64,000 nt of DNA from Rheinheimera sp. (GTDB taxonomy: Bacteria > Pseudomonadota > Gammaproteobacteria > Enterobacterales > Alteromonadaceae). This document shows, piece after piece, positions 6,773-16,190 of the stretch. Location of the stretch: NCBI RefSeq assembly GCF_030824435.1, contig NZ_JAVBXS010000026.1, positions 31,903-95,902 of the forward strand. The letters run 5' to 3'. The position numbers and the translations under genes are program-made. A model generated the notes under the pieces. That model saw nothing but the letters and a program-made list of their open reading frames with translations. It had not been told where the DNA came from and searched no databases. The first letter of the stretch is position 1; the number at the start of each line of letters is the position of its first letter.

Positions 6773-9037
6773 ATGCTCGGCCAGTTAAGGCGTATTGTTC
6801 AGGATGTTGCGCAGGAACCTTCACTGGCCAATGCCTTGGCCGGTTTGGTCAGTAACGTCAAAAATGCGCTGCATACCGAATGTTGTTCGGTATATCTGGC
6901 TGATTATCAACAACAACATTTTATGTTGATGGCAACAGACGGACTGAACCCTGATGCCATTGGTAAAGTGTCTATTGGTTTTTCTGAAGGTCTGATTGGT
7001 TGGGTGGGGCAACGTGAAGAACCTATCAATCTGGCCCAGGCGCATTTACATCCCCGTTTTAAAGTCACTCCAGAAGTCAGTGAAGACTGTTTTTCCGCTT
7101 TTTTAGGTTGCCCTATTATTCATCACCGCAAGGTGCTGGGCGTGCTGACCATTCAGCAATCGGCCTCCCGCGTGTTCAGCGAAGATGAAGAATCCTTTTT
7201 AGTCACCCTTGGTGTGCAGCTGGCTTCAGTACTGGTGAACGCTGAAATGCGGCAGCTTACCAGTCAAAGCCCGAGTCAGCATGTACATGTGGGTCAGTTA
7301 CAAGGTTTAATCGGCGCGCCTGGTATTGCTATTGGTGAAGGTTTTGTATTGCAACCTGCCAGTGATTTTGATGCCATTTCTTTGCAAAAAACGGATGACC
7401 CCGAGCGTGAACTGTCGCGTTTTTACCGCGCAGTAAAAGTCACCAAAGCTGAATTTAACCGGCTGGCAGAACGTATGTCCGGCCATTTGCCGCCGGACGC
7501 TCTGGCCATTTTTGATGTGTACCATCAACTGCTGGATGCAGCGAGCTTAGGCCATGAAATTGAAGCGCAAATTGCCGAAGGTTGGTGCGCCAAAAGTGCA
7601 TTAAAACGGGTGGTAGAAAAATTTGCCCGCCAGTTTGACGATATGGACGACGCTTATTTACGTGAGCGCGGTACCGACATTCGTGATTTAGGTCAGCGCG
7701 TGCTGAATCATTTACTCGACACTGAGCAGCGCCATTATAAGTTGCCCGAACATGTGGTGCTGGTGGCCGAAAATGTCACTGCTTCTATGCTGGCGGAAAT
7801 TCCGCGGGTGCAGCTGGTGGCCATAGTTTCGCTGAAAGGTTCTGTGAATTCCCATGCTGCTATTATGGCGCGGGCTTTGGGTATTCCGGCGGTGATGGGC
7901 GTGGACGAGCTGCCATTGATGCAGTGGCAGGGGCAGCGGCTGATTGTCGATGGTTATCAGGGCAATATTCTGGTGTCGCCGGCCGATGCCATTTGTCATG
8001 AATATCAGCAGCTGATGAATAAAGACGCTGAGCTCAATGCCCGCTATCAGGCCGAGCTGCATTTACCGGCACAAAGCGCCTGTGGCACCCGTTTTAAACT
8101 GATGGTGAACTCGGGTCTTGCGATAGAGCTTGAAACCACTCAGTCCGATTTTACCGACGGTGTTGGCCTGTACCGCACTGAATTTCCTTTTATTATGCGT
8201 AGCCGTTTCCCGACAGAGCAGGAGCAGATTGAGCTATATCGCAAGGTGATGCAAAGTTACCCGGACAAACCTGTGGTGATGCGTACCCTGGATGTGGGGG
8301 GTGATAAACCGCTGCCGTATTTCCCCATTTCGGAAGAAAACCCCTTTTTAGGCTGGCGCGGGATCCGGTTAACCCTTGATCATCCGGAAATTTTCCTGGT
8401 GCAAATCCGCGCCATGCTCAAAGCCAATATTGGCAGTGGCAATTTGCATATTCTGCTGCCGATGATTTCAGATTTAGCGGAAGTGGATGAGTCGTTACGG
8501 CTTATTCGTCAGGCTTGGTTTGAAGTGGATGACGAGTTTAACAAAGAAGGTATAGTGCCCAAACCCAAGGTGGGGGTGATGATTGAAGTGCCCTCTATTA
8601 TGTATCAGCTGCCGGAACTGGCGAACAAAGTCGATTTTTGTTCTGTTGGCACCAACGATTTAACCCAATATCTGCTGGCGGTTGATCGTAATAACCCGCG
8701 GGTCGGTAATTTATATGACGCATTGCACCCGGCGGTATTGAGGGCGCTGCATCAGCTTGGTCAGCAATGTCAGGGGTTACAGTTCCCGGCGAGTATCTGT
8801 GGTGAACTGGCCGGCGAGCCTATTGGTATTTTGATCCTGATTGCGATGGGTTTTAAACGCTTTAGTATGAACCATCGCAATCTGGCGAAAATTAAATGGT
8901 TATTACGCCGTATTGATATTTCCGAATTAAAACTGCTGTTGCCGGAAATTTTGGCTTGTCAGTCTCCTAAACAAGTACGGTTACAAGTACAACGCTTTTT
9001 GGATCAGAAAAAGTTACTGAACCAACTGCGTGCTTGA
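6773..9037 (+). CDS. ptsP: PEP-protein phosphotransferase PtsP (enzyme I-Ntr)
   Basis: PtsP starts the nitrogen phosphotransferase relay by passing phosphate from PEP to NPr. The 754-residue protein has an N-terminal GAF domain (about 18-160), the HPr-interacting helical domain (about 205-320), the swivelling domain with the phosphorylated His at 361 in VNSHAAIMAR, and a C-terminal TIM barrel with PEP-binding segments (GLYRTEFPF, MRTLDVGGDKPL, SVGTNDLTQY, ASICGELAG). Length and order match the family. It lies 38 bases after rppH, probably in one transcript. The partner genes ptsN and npr are not in this window. Confidence 0.96.
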   Translation: MLGQLRRIVQDVAQEPSLANALAGLVSNVKNALHTECCSVYLADYQQQHFMLMATDGLNPDAIGKVSIGFSEGLIGWVGQREEPINLAQAHLHPRFKVTPEVSEDCFSAFLGCPIIHHRKVLGVLTIQQSASRVFSEDEESFLVTLGVQLASVLVNAEMRQLTSQSPSQHVHVGQLQGLIGAPGIAIGEGFVLQPASDFDAISLQKTDDPERELSRFYRAVKVTKAEFNRLAERMSGHLPPDALAIFDVYHQLLDAASLGHEIEAQIAEGWCAKSALKRVVEKFARQFDDMDDAYLRERGTDIRDLGQRVLNHLLDTEQRHYKLPEHVVLVAENVTASMLAEIPRVQLVAIVSLKGSVNSHAAIMARALGIPAVMGVDELPLMQWQGQRLIVDGYQGNILVSPADAICHEYQQLMNKDAELNARYQAELHLPAQSACGTRFKLMVNSGLAIELETTQSDFTDGVGLYRTEFPFIMRSRFPTEQEQIELYRKVMQSYPDKPVVMRTLDVGGDKPLPYFPISEENPFLGWRGIRLTLDHPEIFLVQIRAMLKANIGSGNLHILLPMISDLAEVDESLRLIRQAWFEVDDEFNKEGIVPKPKVGVMIEVPSIMYQLPELANKVDFCSVGTNDLTQYLLAVDRNNPRVGNLYDALHPAVLRALHQLGQQCQGLQFPASICGELAGEPIGILILIAMGFKRFSMNHRNLAKIKWLLRRIDISELKLLLPEILACQSPKQVRLQVQRFLDQKKLLNQLRA

Positions 9038-9240
9038 AGCTGCTGCACTACAGCGCGGAAAATCAGCCGGAACACATAAAATATGCGGACACTGAAGTTT
9101 GTTGATTTGCCTGGCGCCAGCTGAATTGACTGGCTCGCCTGGGGTCTGCTCTGTACAATAGCGCACCGCAAAAATACAGAATATCTGTTGCAGTTCTACT
9201 GCCCGGATAGGATCTGGCCTTAGCCGCTTTAGGTAGTACT

Positions 9241-10035
9241 GTGCTGACTTTTATTTTGATTTGTATGGCGCTTGGCGCACTGGCTGGTTTATTGGCTGGT
9301 TTATTAGGCATTGGCGGCGGTTTGGTGATAGTGCCGCTGTTGACCTTGTTGTTGCCACTTTATGGCATAGTGCCGGCCGAACATGTGATGCTGGTTGCAG
9401 TTGCCACTTCGCTCGCCACTATAGTGATCACTTGTTCTTCTTCAACCCGGGCTCATCATCGTCTGCATAATATCCCGTGGCGTTTGACACCTGCAGTATT
9501 GTCTGGTGCTGCCGTGGGTGCTTTTACCGTTGGTTCTTTTGCCCATCTGGTAAATGGTCAGTTTTTGCAATGGTCTTTTGCCTGTGCTGTGGCTTTAATC
9601 GGGCTTCGGATGATATTCAGCCAAATGGCCAGTGGATTAAGGCCTTTACCGACAAAGCCTGTGCTTGCGCTTATTTCCGCTTTGCTTGCCAGTATCGCCA
9701 GTTTGCTTGGCATAGGCGGCGGTGCTTTGTTTGTGCCAACGCTTAACTTTTTTTCGGTGGATATGCGCCGTGCTATTGGGCTTGCTGCGGTAGCGGGGCT
9801 GGTGATTGCCATCTTTGCTGTGATAGGGTACGTCAGCTCCGGCTTAGCTTATTACGCTTTGGCCGATGGTTTTGTTGGTTTTGTCTATCTGCCTGCTGTT
9901 GCCGCTGTAGTGTCAACCTCGATGCTGGCGGCGCCGCTTGGCGCTAAACTGACACAAAAACTGCCGGTACTTCGGATAAAAAGGATATTTGGCCTGTTCC
10001 TGCTGTTGGTCAGTGCCAAGATGATGTTTAGTTAA
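9241..10035 (+). CDS. TauE/SafE-family anion exporter
   Basis: A 264-residue inner-membrane protein with two homologous halves, each carrying a glycine-rich segment (LAGLLGIGGGLVIVPLL near residues 20-36; ASLLGIGGGALFVPTL near 155-170), which is the TauE/SafE (sulfite exporter) signature. Members export sulfite, sulfoacetate or other small organosulfur anions; the substrate here is unknown. The start is GTG at 9241 with AGGTAG just before. It lies nine bases ahead of lgt, so it is probably co-transcribed with lgt and thyA. A homologous gene is often found in this place between ptsP and lgt in related bacteria. Confidence 0.88.
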   Translation: MLTFILICMALGALAGLLAGLLGIGGGLVIVPLLTLLLPLYGIVPAEHVMLVAVATSLATIVITCSSSTRAHHRLHNIPWRLTPAVLSGAAVGAFTVGSFAHLVNGQFLQWSFACAVALIGLRMIFSQMASGLRPLPTKPVLALISALLASIASLLGIGGGALFVPTLNFFSVDMRRAIGLAAVAGLVIAIFAVIGYVSSGLAYYALADGFVGFVYLPAVAAVVSTSMLAAPLGAKLTQKLPVLRIKRIFGLFLLLVSAKMMFS

Positions 10036-10044
10036 GGGTTTTTT

Positions 10045-10851
10045 ATGTCTTCGAGTTATATCGTTTTTCCACAGATCGACCCCGTGATTTTTAGCCTTGG
10101 ACCGCTCAGCGTGCGCTGGTACGGCCTGATGTATCTGATTGCCTTTTTGCTTGCCAATTTGTTAGCCAATAAAGCGGCCGATAAACCAGGTTCTGGCTGG
10201 ACACGCGAGCAGGTCAGCGATTTGATGTTTTATGGTTTCCTGGGGGTGGTGCTGGGCGGCAGGCTGGGTTATGTGCTGTTTTATCAGTTTCCGTTGTTTT
10301 TACAAGACCCGCTGTATTTATTCCGCATCTGGGAAGGCGGCATGTCATTCCACGGTGGTGTAATAGGTGTATTGGCTGCCATGGCGTTTTTTGCCTGGAA
10401 AACCGGCAAAAACTACCTGAAACTGGGTGATTTTGTGGTGATTTTATTGCCTTTGGGTTTAGGTGCCGGTCGTATTGGTAACTTTATTAATGCTGAACTC
10501 TGGGGCCGCACCACTGACGTGCCCTGGGCTGTGTTATTCCCAAATGCCGGTTTATTGCCACGTCACCCGTCACAACTTTATGAGTTTGTGCTGGAAGGTT
10601 TAGTGTTGTTTGTACTGCTGCTTTGGTATCGCAGCAAACAGCCACCAGCCGGTAATGTCGGTGGTTTGTTCCTACTGGGTTATGGTTGTTTCCGCTTTAT
10701 TGTGGAGTTTTTCCGTGAACCTGACGCGCACCTTGGTGTGTTGTCGCTGGGTATGTCGATGGGGCAGTGGTTGTGCCTGCCGATGATTTTTGCCGGTATT
10801 GCATTGATTATCTGGGGTTACCGTCGCCGTAGCATGGGAGAAACCATATGA
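10045..10851 (+). CDS. lgt: Prolipoprotein diacylglyceryl transferase
   Basis: Lgt transfers diacylglycerol from phosphatidylglycerol to the lipobox cysteine of prelipoproteins, the first step in lipoprotein maturation. The 268-residue integral membrane protein has the family segments [11 protein letters not shown], the catalytic-region His103 in SFHGGVIG, and the [14 protein letters not shown] signature near residue 142. Its stop overlaps the thyA start (ATGA). Confidence 0.96.
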   Translation: MSSSYIVFPQIDPVIFSLGPLSVRWYGLMYLIAFLLANLLANKAADKPGSGWTREQVSDLMFYGFLGVVLGGRLGYVLFYQFPLFLQDPLYLFRIWEGGMSFHGGVIGVLAAMAFFAWKTGKNYLKLGDFVVILLPLGLGAGRIGNFINAELWGRTTDVPWAVLFPNAGLLPRHPSQLYEFVLEGLVLFVLLLWYRSKQPPAGNVGGLFLLGYGCFRFIVEFFREPDAHLGVLSLGMSMGQWLCLPMIFAGIALIIWGYRRRSMGETI

Positions 10852-11681
10852 AACAATATCTGGATTTAATGCGTCATGTGCTGGATACAGGTCATCAAAA
10901 AACCGACCGCACCGGCACCGGTACTCTCAGTGTGTTTGGTTATCAGATGCGCTTTGACTTAAGTCAGGGTTTTCCGCTGATCACGACCAAAAAGTGCCAT
11001 TTACGTTCCATTATCCATGAGCTGTTGTGGTTTTTAAAAGGTGAAACCAATATTGGTTACCTCAAAGACAACGGCGTGTCGATTTGGGATGAATGGGCAA
11101 CAGCAGAAGGTGAACTCGGGCCGGTTTATGGCGCCCAGTGGCGCAGCTGGCAAGGGCCCAATGGCGAAGTGATTGACCAGATAAGTCAGCTTATCAGCGA
11201 CATTCAACGCACTCCGGACTCACGCCGCCTGATTGTCAGTGCCTGGAATCCTGCGGTGTTGCCCGACACCCGCTTGTCGCCAAAAGACAATGCTGCCGCT
11301 GGTAAACAAGCTTTGCCACCTTGCCATACCTTGTTCCAGTTTTATGTGAATGACGGCAAATTGTCTTGTCAGTTATATCAGCGCAGCGCCGATATTTTAT
11401 TGGGTGTGCCTTTTAATATTGCCAGTTATGCACTGCTGACGATGATGGTGGCGCAGGTCTGTGATTTAACACCTGGTGATTTTATTCATACCTTTGGGGA
11501 TGCACATTTGTATTCCAATCATCTGGAGCAGGTGAAGCTGCAGTTAAGCCGTGAGCCTTATCCACTGCCTTTGATGAAAATAAACCCGGCTATTAAAGAT
11601 ATTTTTAGCTTCAGCATTGAAGATTTTGAACTGCAAAATTATCAGGCGCATCCACATATAAAAGCGCCGGTGGCTGTGTAA
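10848..11681 (+). CDS. thyA: Thymidylate synthase
   Basis: ThyA methylates dUMP to dTMP with methylene-tetrahydrofolate. The 277-residue protein has the catalytic Cys159 in [12 protein letters not shown], the dUMP-binding [13 protein letters not shown] segment and the C-terminal IKAPVAV. It is 13 residues longer than the 264-residue E. coli enzyme; the extra residues (about 141-153, [13 protein letters not shown]) sit just before the catalytic loop. The start codon overlaps lgt by four bases. The operon ends at a good intrinsic terminator about 120 bases downstream. Confidence 0.97.
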   Translation: MKQYLDLMRHVLDTGHQKTDRTGTGTLSVFGYQMRFDLSQGFPLITTKKCHLRSIIHELLWFLKGETNIGYLKDNGVSIWDEWATAEGELGPVYGAQWRSWQGPNGEVIDQISQLISDIQRTPDSRRLIVSAWNPAVLPDTRLSPKDNAAAGKQALPPCHTLFQFYVNDGKLSCQLYQRSADILLGVPFNIASYALLTMMVAQVCDLTPGDFIHTFGDAHLYSNHLEQVKLQLSREPYPLPLMKINPAIKDIFSFSIEDFELQNYQAHPHIKAPVAV

Positions 11682-11802
11682 GGTGCAGTCAGGGCAACAA
11701 CAGCCTCATTATGCCGTTGTCATCGCTCTGTCACAGGCCTTTGTCATGATCAACCGGCTGCTGGACAGGGAGTCCATCAGCACATTCCTGCGTGTGTTGT
11801 TC

Positions 11803-11832
11803 AAACCGGCTCCATAGTGAGCCGGTTTTTTC
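11803..11832 (+). terminator. Intrinsic terminator of the lgt-thyA operon
   Basis: AAACCGGCTC (11803-11812) and GAGCCGGTTT (11819-11828) form a 10-bp stem with a 6-base loop followed by a T-run. Confidence 0.85.
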
Positions 11833-12106
11833 TATCTGTTGCCATAGTGGCAGCAGCATCTGCTGTCAGAGCCCACTTCTTGTCTTTTATTGTTATTGGC
11901 TCTTTTTCCCTCCTGTGTATATGCAGCTCAGTTTTTAAGTTTGTTGATGACCGGTATAACCTCAACTCTAGATAAGTTAAGATTATCTTATTGTTTTTGT
12001 TATCAATTTAATTATTTTGTATTTTATTTATTTTTCTTTTAAACCCCGGCAGCAGTCGGAGCGACTAATCTTGCATAGAAACAAAAAATCCGGAATTTAA
12101 CCAAGA
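11833..12106. other. Leader region of the ECF sigma operon
   Basis: About 270 AT-rich bases between the thyA terminator and the sigma factor gene. A palindrome TAAGATTATCTTA (11978-11990) may be an operator. I see no clear -35/-10 pair, which would fit an ECF-type autoregulated promoter but does not prove it. Confidence 0.4.
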
Positions 12107-12619
12107 ATGCATGAGCAGCTCGACAGCTGGATACAACAGGCCAAAAATGGCGATCAGCAGGCTTTTTTTAAGTTGTATCAGCAATTTAAAGGCAAGGTCT
12201 ATGCAATTTGCCTGCGGTTGCTCGCCGACAGGGCTCAGGCAGAAGATGGCTGTCAGGAAGCCTTTGTGCGGATTTGGCAACAGTTGCCTGGTTTTCGTGG
12301 CGACAGTAGTTTCAGCACCTGGTTACATACCATTGCCAGCAGAACCGCAGTGGATTTATGGCGGAAAAACAAAATATTACGTTTAAGTACTGACGAAGAA
12401 GTACCGGAGCAGCCTATTGAATTGTTGCCGCAAAACAGCGAACTGGAAGATGCAATTTTACGTTTACCCCACCAGGCCAGAGCCGTTTTTGTGCTTTTTG
12501 CGCTGGAAGGTTATCAACATCAGGAAATTGCCCAAATGCTGGATATCGCCGAAGGCAGCAGTAAAGCGCAGTATCACAGAGCGCGTCAGTTACTCAGAGG
12601 TTGGTTAGATGAAAACTGA
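12107..12619 (+). CDS. ECF-type RNA polymerase sigma factor
   Basis: A 170-residue sigma-70 family protein with only regions 2 and 4. Region 2 covers about 8-90 (FFKLYQQFKGKVYAICLRLL, AEDGCQEAFVRIWQQL, FSTWLHTIASR), and region 4 covers about 115-165 (LPHQARAVFVLFALEGYQHQEIAQML, then SSKAQYHRARQLL). Such factors respond to envelope or other stresses. The coding sequence overlaps the next gene by 11 bases, as sigma/anti-sigma pairs often do. The ribosome site is weak (CCAAGA), so expression may be low or translationally limited. Confidence 0.9.
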   Translation: MHEQLDSWIQQAKNGDQQAFFKLYQQFKGKVYAICLRLLADRAQAEDGCQEAFVRIWQQLPGFRGDSSFSTWLHTIASRTAVDLWRKNKILRLSTDEEVPEQPIELLPQNSELEDAILRLPHQARAVFVLFALEGYQHQEIAQMLDIAEGSSKAQYHRARQLLRGWLDEN

Positions 12620-13226
12620 ACAACAATTGCAGGCGCAGATTGATGCCCTTGCCAAAGACATTGAACCAGAACGCGATTTATGGCCAGAGCTGGCGGCGCG
12701 TCTGGCAACTACACCACAGCTAGCGCCGGCAAACGAAGTTGTGCCGGACGCAGCAGAGTTTCAGAACGCGCCTGAACGCTCGTTATTTTGGTGGACGGGT
12801 GGTATGGCCGCTGCGGTGCTGGTTTCTGTGTTGTTATGGCCACAGGGTGCGGATGTACCAAAGCTTGCACAACAAGCGCCTGCTGCTTCTGCAGAACCTT
12901 TGCCTTCGCAATTTACCGGCGACGACAACACCACAAGTCGTCAGTCGCAAGCCGGCAGCCAGGTGCAGTGGCAACTGACCAGTGATTTTGAAATACAAAG
13001 GGCAGCTTTGCTGGCGCAGGTGCAGCAAGTGCCTGATTTTTATCAGGATTGGCAGCAGCAGCTGGCTATCTGGCAACAAGCCAGATCTCAGGTGCTACTG
13101 GCATTAAGTTACCAGCCGGACGAACCGGTTTTATTACGACAGCTGTCTCAGCTGCAACAACAACAAATGCAATATTTACAAAAATTAGTCAGTGTAGAAC
13201 TGACCTATTCCGGAGTGACATCATGA
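12609..13226 (+). CDS. Single-span membrane protein, probable anti-sigma factor
   Basis: A 205-residue protein with a cytoplasmic N-terminal part of about 60 residues, one hydrophobic span (SLFWWTGGMAAAVLVSVLLW, about 58-77) and a periplasmic C-terminal part rich in Gln and Leu that looks helical. No zinc-binding anti-sigma motif (HxxxCxxC) is visible, so family membership is not proven. It overlaps the sigma gene by 11 bases and the next gene by four (ATGA). The topology and coupling fit an anti-sigma factor that holds the sigma factor at the membrane, which is inference. Confidence 0.65.
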   Translation: MKTEQQLQAQIDALAKDIEPERDLWPELAARLATTPQLAPANEVVPDAAEFQNAPERSLFWWTGGMAAAVLVSVLLWPQGADVPKLAQQAPAASAEPLPSQFTGDDNTTSRQSQAGSQVQWQLTSDFEIQRAALLAQVQQVPDFYQDWQQQLAIWQQARSQVLLALSYQPDEPVLLRQLSQLQQQQMQYLQKLVSVELTYSGVTS

Positions 13227-14194
13227 AAAAATTTATCCCTCATACCCTGACGCTGGCTTTAGTTTCTGGCCTCTTGTTACCACAACTGGCTTTTGCCGCA
13301 GGTGCGCCTGTGAATGAAGCAAAAAACGTCAGTGCCAATGAAAAAATCTATATTGAAAACATGCGTGGTCATGTGGAAATTAAAGCGGTTAAAAGTCCGG
13401 CTTTTAGCGTAAAAGGCACTTTGGACGAAAAAGCCGAAGGTTTTGATTTTACCTCCAAAGACGGTATTACCCGTTTTGTTGTAAAAATGCCGCGCACCAA
13501 TTTTGGCTGGGGTGACCATAGCGACAAAGAAGGTTCACAGCTGGTGATAGAAGTGCCGGAGGGCAGTGCGCTGGAATTTAGTGGTGTCAACAGCAGCGTC
13601 AGTGTCACAGGGGTGGCAGGCAGCAGCAAAATTCATACAGTCAATGGCACTATCACCGCTAAACAGCTGAGTAATGACGTAGAGCTGGAAACGGTCAACG
13701 GTGAAATTGACAGTATTGGCAACAGTGGCCGCGTCCGGTTAAATACCGTCAATGGTTCAATAGATGATGAAGGCTCCAGCGGCCGTGTTAACGTCGAGTC
13801 GGTAAATGGTGAAATCAACCTACAAAGCAGTGCCAAAGAAATTGAAGTGTCAGTAGTAAACGGCGAAGCCGAGCTGATGCTGAGCGGCACAGAAAGGTTA
13901 GACTACAGTTCTGTGAACGGTGAAATCCGCGCAGCAGTGACCAACAGCAAAGCGCCGAGAATTAACGCCAGCAGCGTCAGTGGTTCTTCTATTCTGAAAT
14001 TAGACGCTGATGTCAGTGCCCGTTTTAAACTGGTGGCGAGCGCCGGTGGTGACATTAACAACAAAATCACAGAGCAAAAAGCCGACAAAGCCAAATATGG
14101 CCCACGCCGTAGCCTGGAATTCAGCACTGGCAGTGGGGACGGCAGTATTGATATGAGCACTGTTAGTGGTGAACTCAGAGTTGAGAAAAACTAA
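13223..14194 (+). CDS. Secreted DUF4097-type beta-repeat protein
   Basis: A 323-residue protein with a clean signal peptide (MKKFIPHTLTLALVSG, cleavage after AFA near residue 26). The mature part is made of short degenerate repeats with the core (T/S)VNGE/TI, spaced about 18-20 residues, seen at least seven times (HTVNGTI, ETVNGEI, NTVNGSI, ESVNGEI, SVVNGEA, SSVNGEI, SSVSGSS, STVSGEL). This suits a right-handed beta-helix like DUF4097/LiaG-type putative adhesins. Its ATG overlaps the stop of the membrane protein, placing it in the ECF sigma operon. Its function is unknown; similar proteins occur beside ECF sigma systems and may sense or protect the envelope. Confidence 0.8.
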   Translation: MKKFIPHTLTLALVSGLLLPQLAFAAGAPVNEAKNVSANEKIYIENMRGHVEIKAVKSPAFSVKGTLDEKAEGFDFTSKDGITRFVVKMPRTNFGWGDHSDKEGSQLVIEVPEGSALEFSGVNSSVSVTGVAGSSKIHTVNGTITAKQLSNDVELETVNGEIDSIGNSGRVRLNTVNGSIDDEGSSGRVNVESVNGEINLQSSAKEIEVSVVNGEAELMLSGTERLDYSSVNGEIRAAVTNSKAPRINASSVSGSSILKLDADVSARFKLVASAGGDINNKITEQKADKAKYGPRRSLEFSTGSGDGSIDMSTVSGELRVEKN

Positions 14195-14237
14195 CAGGAC
14201 TCACAGCTTCCTGAAGGAACACCAGCACCAGCTGATA

Positions 14238-14270
14238 AAAAAACCGACGATAACGTCGGTTTTTTGTTTT
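14238..14270 (+). terminator. Intrinsic terminator of the ECF sigma operon
   Basis: ACCGACG-ATAA-CGTCGGT stem (14243-14260) flanked by A-run and T-run, so it could also work from the opposite strand for the converging fadL-like gene. Confidence 0.85.
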
Positions 14271-14375
14271 AGATACAGGAATGTACAGCAAATCCGCTAT
14301 GCCGCTATTGCAAGAGTAAATAGCGGCGTTGGTAGTGAGTGAGCGTCAGAGCTGTAATTGTCAGAGCTGTGAGTG

Positions 14376-15842
14376 TCAGAACAAGTAGTTCAGCTGAGCA
14401 CCCAGTACCTGGGCATGGTTTTTATAATCAACCTGTACACCGGATTTATACAACTGCACGTCATTGGCGTTAAATTCGTGTTCGTTGATGCTGAGTTGAC
14501 CCATCCACATATAACCATAAGCCAGGTCCAGGCTCCAGTTGTGCGCAAGCTGCCAGTTGGCGCCAATGGTCAGCCAGGTGCGGTCTGCTGTAGGAACACG
14601 GGCCGTTTTATGGCTGCTGCTGATTGGGTTTTCATCATAAGCCAGGCCGGTTTTCAGCTTTAAATTGGGTTGATACTGGTAGCTTAAACCCAAAGCGCCC
14701 GACAAAGTGTCGTGCCAGTATTCCGGGATATAACCAATGTAACCGGGTTTCGCCAGATTGGTTGGCTGCTGCGTTGATAAAGACAACGAAGGTTTAGCGT
14801 CAATACTGGTAATTTCAATATGTTCAAAAGCACTCCAGCCGGTCCAGCTCAGGCTTGCCTGCCATGCCCATTGTGGCGCAAATTGATGATCAAGACTCAG
14901 GCTCAGGTTGGCAGGGGTGGTCAGTGGTACCTGACTGCGCTCCACCAGTTGCGTGCTTGCTGCCAGTTTGCCGGTTTTTTTGTCAATGGCCGGAAGTTGT
15001 GGTGCCACCACTATATAGTTGGGTGAACCCGCAACATTAGCGCCTGTGATAGGCGTATTGGTAATCACCGAGTCCCCGGTTAACCGAAAACGCAGCTCTG
15101 AGTGGTACACCAGTGCAATGGCCAGATTGTCGGTTAATTTGCCATGTAAACCCAGGCTGTAACCCGGCGCTATATCATCACCACTGACTTCATAATGGCT
15201 GTCGCAATAAGCGCTGTTATACACATCAGCCTGATACAGAGCGTTAATGCGGTTGCCGGTTTCACATAAGCCGTTGTGATCTTTGTATTTGGATAAAGTG
15301 CCTTCAATATGGTTCACACTCAGGCCCACACCTAAAGACCAGTTGTGATTGAGCTGATAGGCCATTGAACCTTGCAGCGCAATAACCTGAATGGCGGTTT
15401 CATCGGCAAAATAACGGCCAACCCAGTCATTGTCGTAGTCGCTTGATAAGCCAAAAGGCACATAAAAACCGACGCCATAACTGAGCTTGTCATCGAGTTT
15501 GTCGGCATAAAATGCAAAAGGCACAGCTTCTAATAAACTATTTTCACCTTCGCTACGACCAACCACAGATAAACCACCGGCACTTTGTGCTTTGGCGTTT
15601 TTGTAATCCGTTTTGGCGGAGATCAGATTTAAACCAGTGGATAAAGAGGCTTTGGACAATTGGCTTAAAGCAGCAGGGTTAGAATACACCAGGCTGGCGT
15701 CGGTGATTTCTGCACCACGGCCTGCATAAGCGTTGCCCATAGCGCTGACCGATTGTTCATAAAGTTTGTAGCCTTCGGCATGAGCCTGACTGGCGCCAAA
15801 TACCGCAATAATCGCCACAGCTAAAGACGATGGTTTAAACAT
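14376..15842 (-). CDS. FadL/TodX-family outer membrane fatty acid transporter
   Basis: A 488-residue outer-membrane beta-barrel with a signal peptide (cleavage near AQAHA, residue 22). The N-terminal EGYKLYEQSVSAMGNAYAGR region and the NPAALSQL motif are the plug/hatch features of the FadL family, which takes long-chain fatty acids or other hydrophobic compounds across the outer membrane. The C-terminal residue is Phe, as expected for a barrel. A FadR-like operator 63-79 bases upstream supports fatty acid transport. The gene converges on the ECF sigma operon with a shared terminator. Confidence 0.9.
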   Translation of the reverse strand: MFKPSSLAVAIIAVFGASQAHAEGYKLYEQSVSAMGNAYAGRGAEITDASLVYSNPAALSQLSKASLSTGLNLISAKTDYKNAKAQSAGGLSVVGRSEGENSLLEAVPFAFYADKLDDKLSYGVGFYVPFGLSSDYDNDWVGRYFADETAIQVIALQGSMAYQLNHNWSLGVGLSVNHIEGTLSKYKDHNGLCETGNRINALYQADVYNSAYCDSHYEVSGDDIAPGYSLGLHGKLTDNLAIALVYHSELRFRLTGDSVITNTPITGANVAGSPNYIVVAPQLPAIDKKTGKLAASTQLVERSQVPLTTPANLSLSLDHQFAPQWAWQASLSWTGWSAFEHIEITSIDAKPSLSLSTQQPTNLAKPGYIGYIPEYWHDTLSGALGLSYQYQPNLKLKTGLAYDENPISSSHKTARVPTADRTWLTIGANWQLAHNWSLDLAYGYMWMGQLSINEHEFNANDVQLYKSGVQVDYKNHAQVLGAQLNYLF

Positions 15843-15904
15843 AAAAGCCCCTTGGTTGACATAAAGAGTTGTTATTATCAGTTAGTGTGAAGCATGGCCG
15901 GAAA

Positions 15905-15921
15905 GCCTGGTCAGACCTCAA
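15905..15921. promoter_or_regulatory. FadR-like operator upstream of the fadL-type gene
   Basis: GCCTGGTCAGACCTCAA contains CTGGTC-N-GACC, the core of E. coli FadR operators such as those at fadL. It lies 63-79 bases before the start codon, a sensible place for repression by FadR until released by long-chain acyl-CoA. The match is by eye. Confidence 0.65.
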
Positions 15922-15949
15922 AAGGCGGGCAGTATAAAACGTGGTTATC

Positions 15950-15967
15950 TTAGAGTACAGGCTCTAA
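15950..15967. promoter_or_regulatory. Inverted repeat in the divergent fadL/RND region
   Basis: TTAGAG and CTCTAA are perfect six-base arms with a six-base spacer. It may be an operator for either divergent gene. The rest of the 348-base region (15843-16190) is AT-rich toward the adaptor gene and holds no other clear signal. Confidence 0.4.
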
Positions 15968-16190
15968 ATCGACGCTTAATTGTGTTTAGTCGCAACAAGG
16001 GATGAGCTAAATCACTAATAGATAGTGAAATTCGCCAACAGCGTGAAACATCTTGTTGCACTCTAAAATAACAATTGCGGTATATCTTAATGATTTATAT
16101 ATATAATTTATGCAATAGCGACACTGGCACGACAGATGCTATGTGCACAACAGTGAAGTTTAAAACTGCAAATCAGCCAAGGAATTTATC

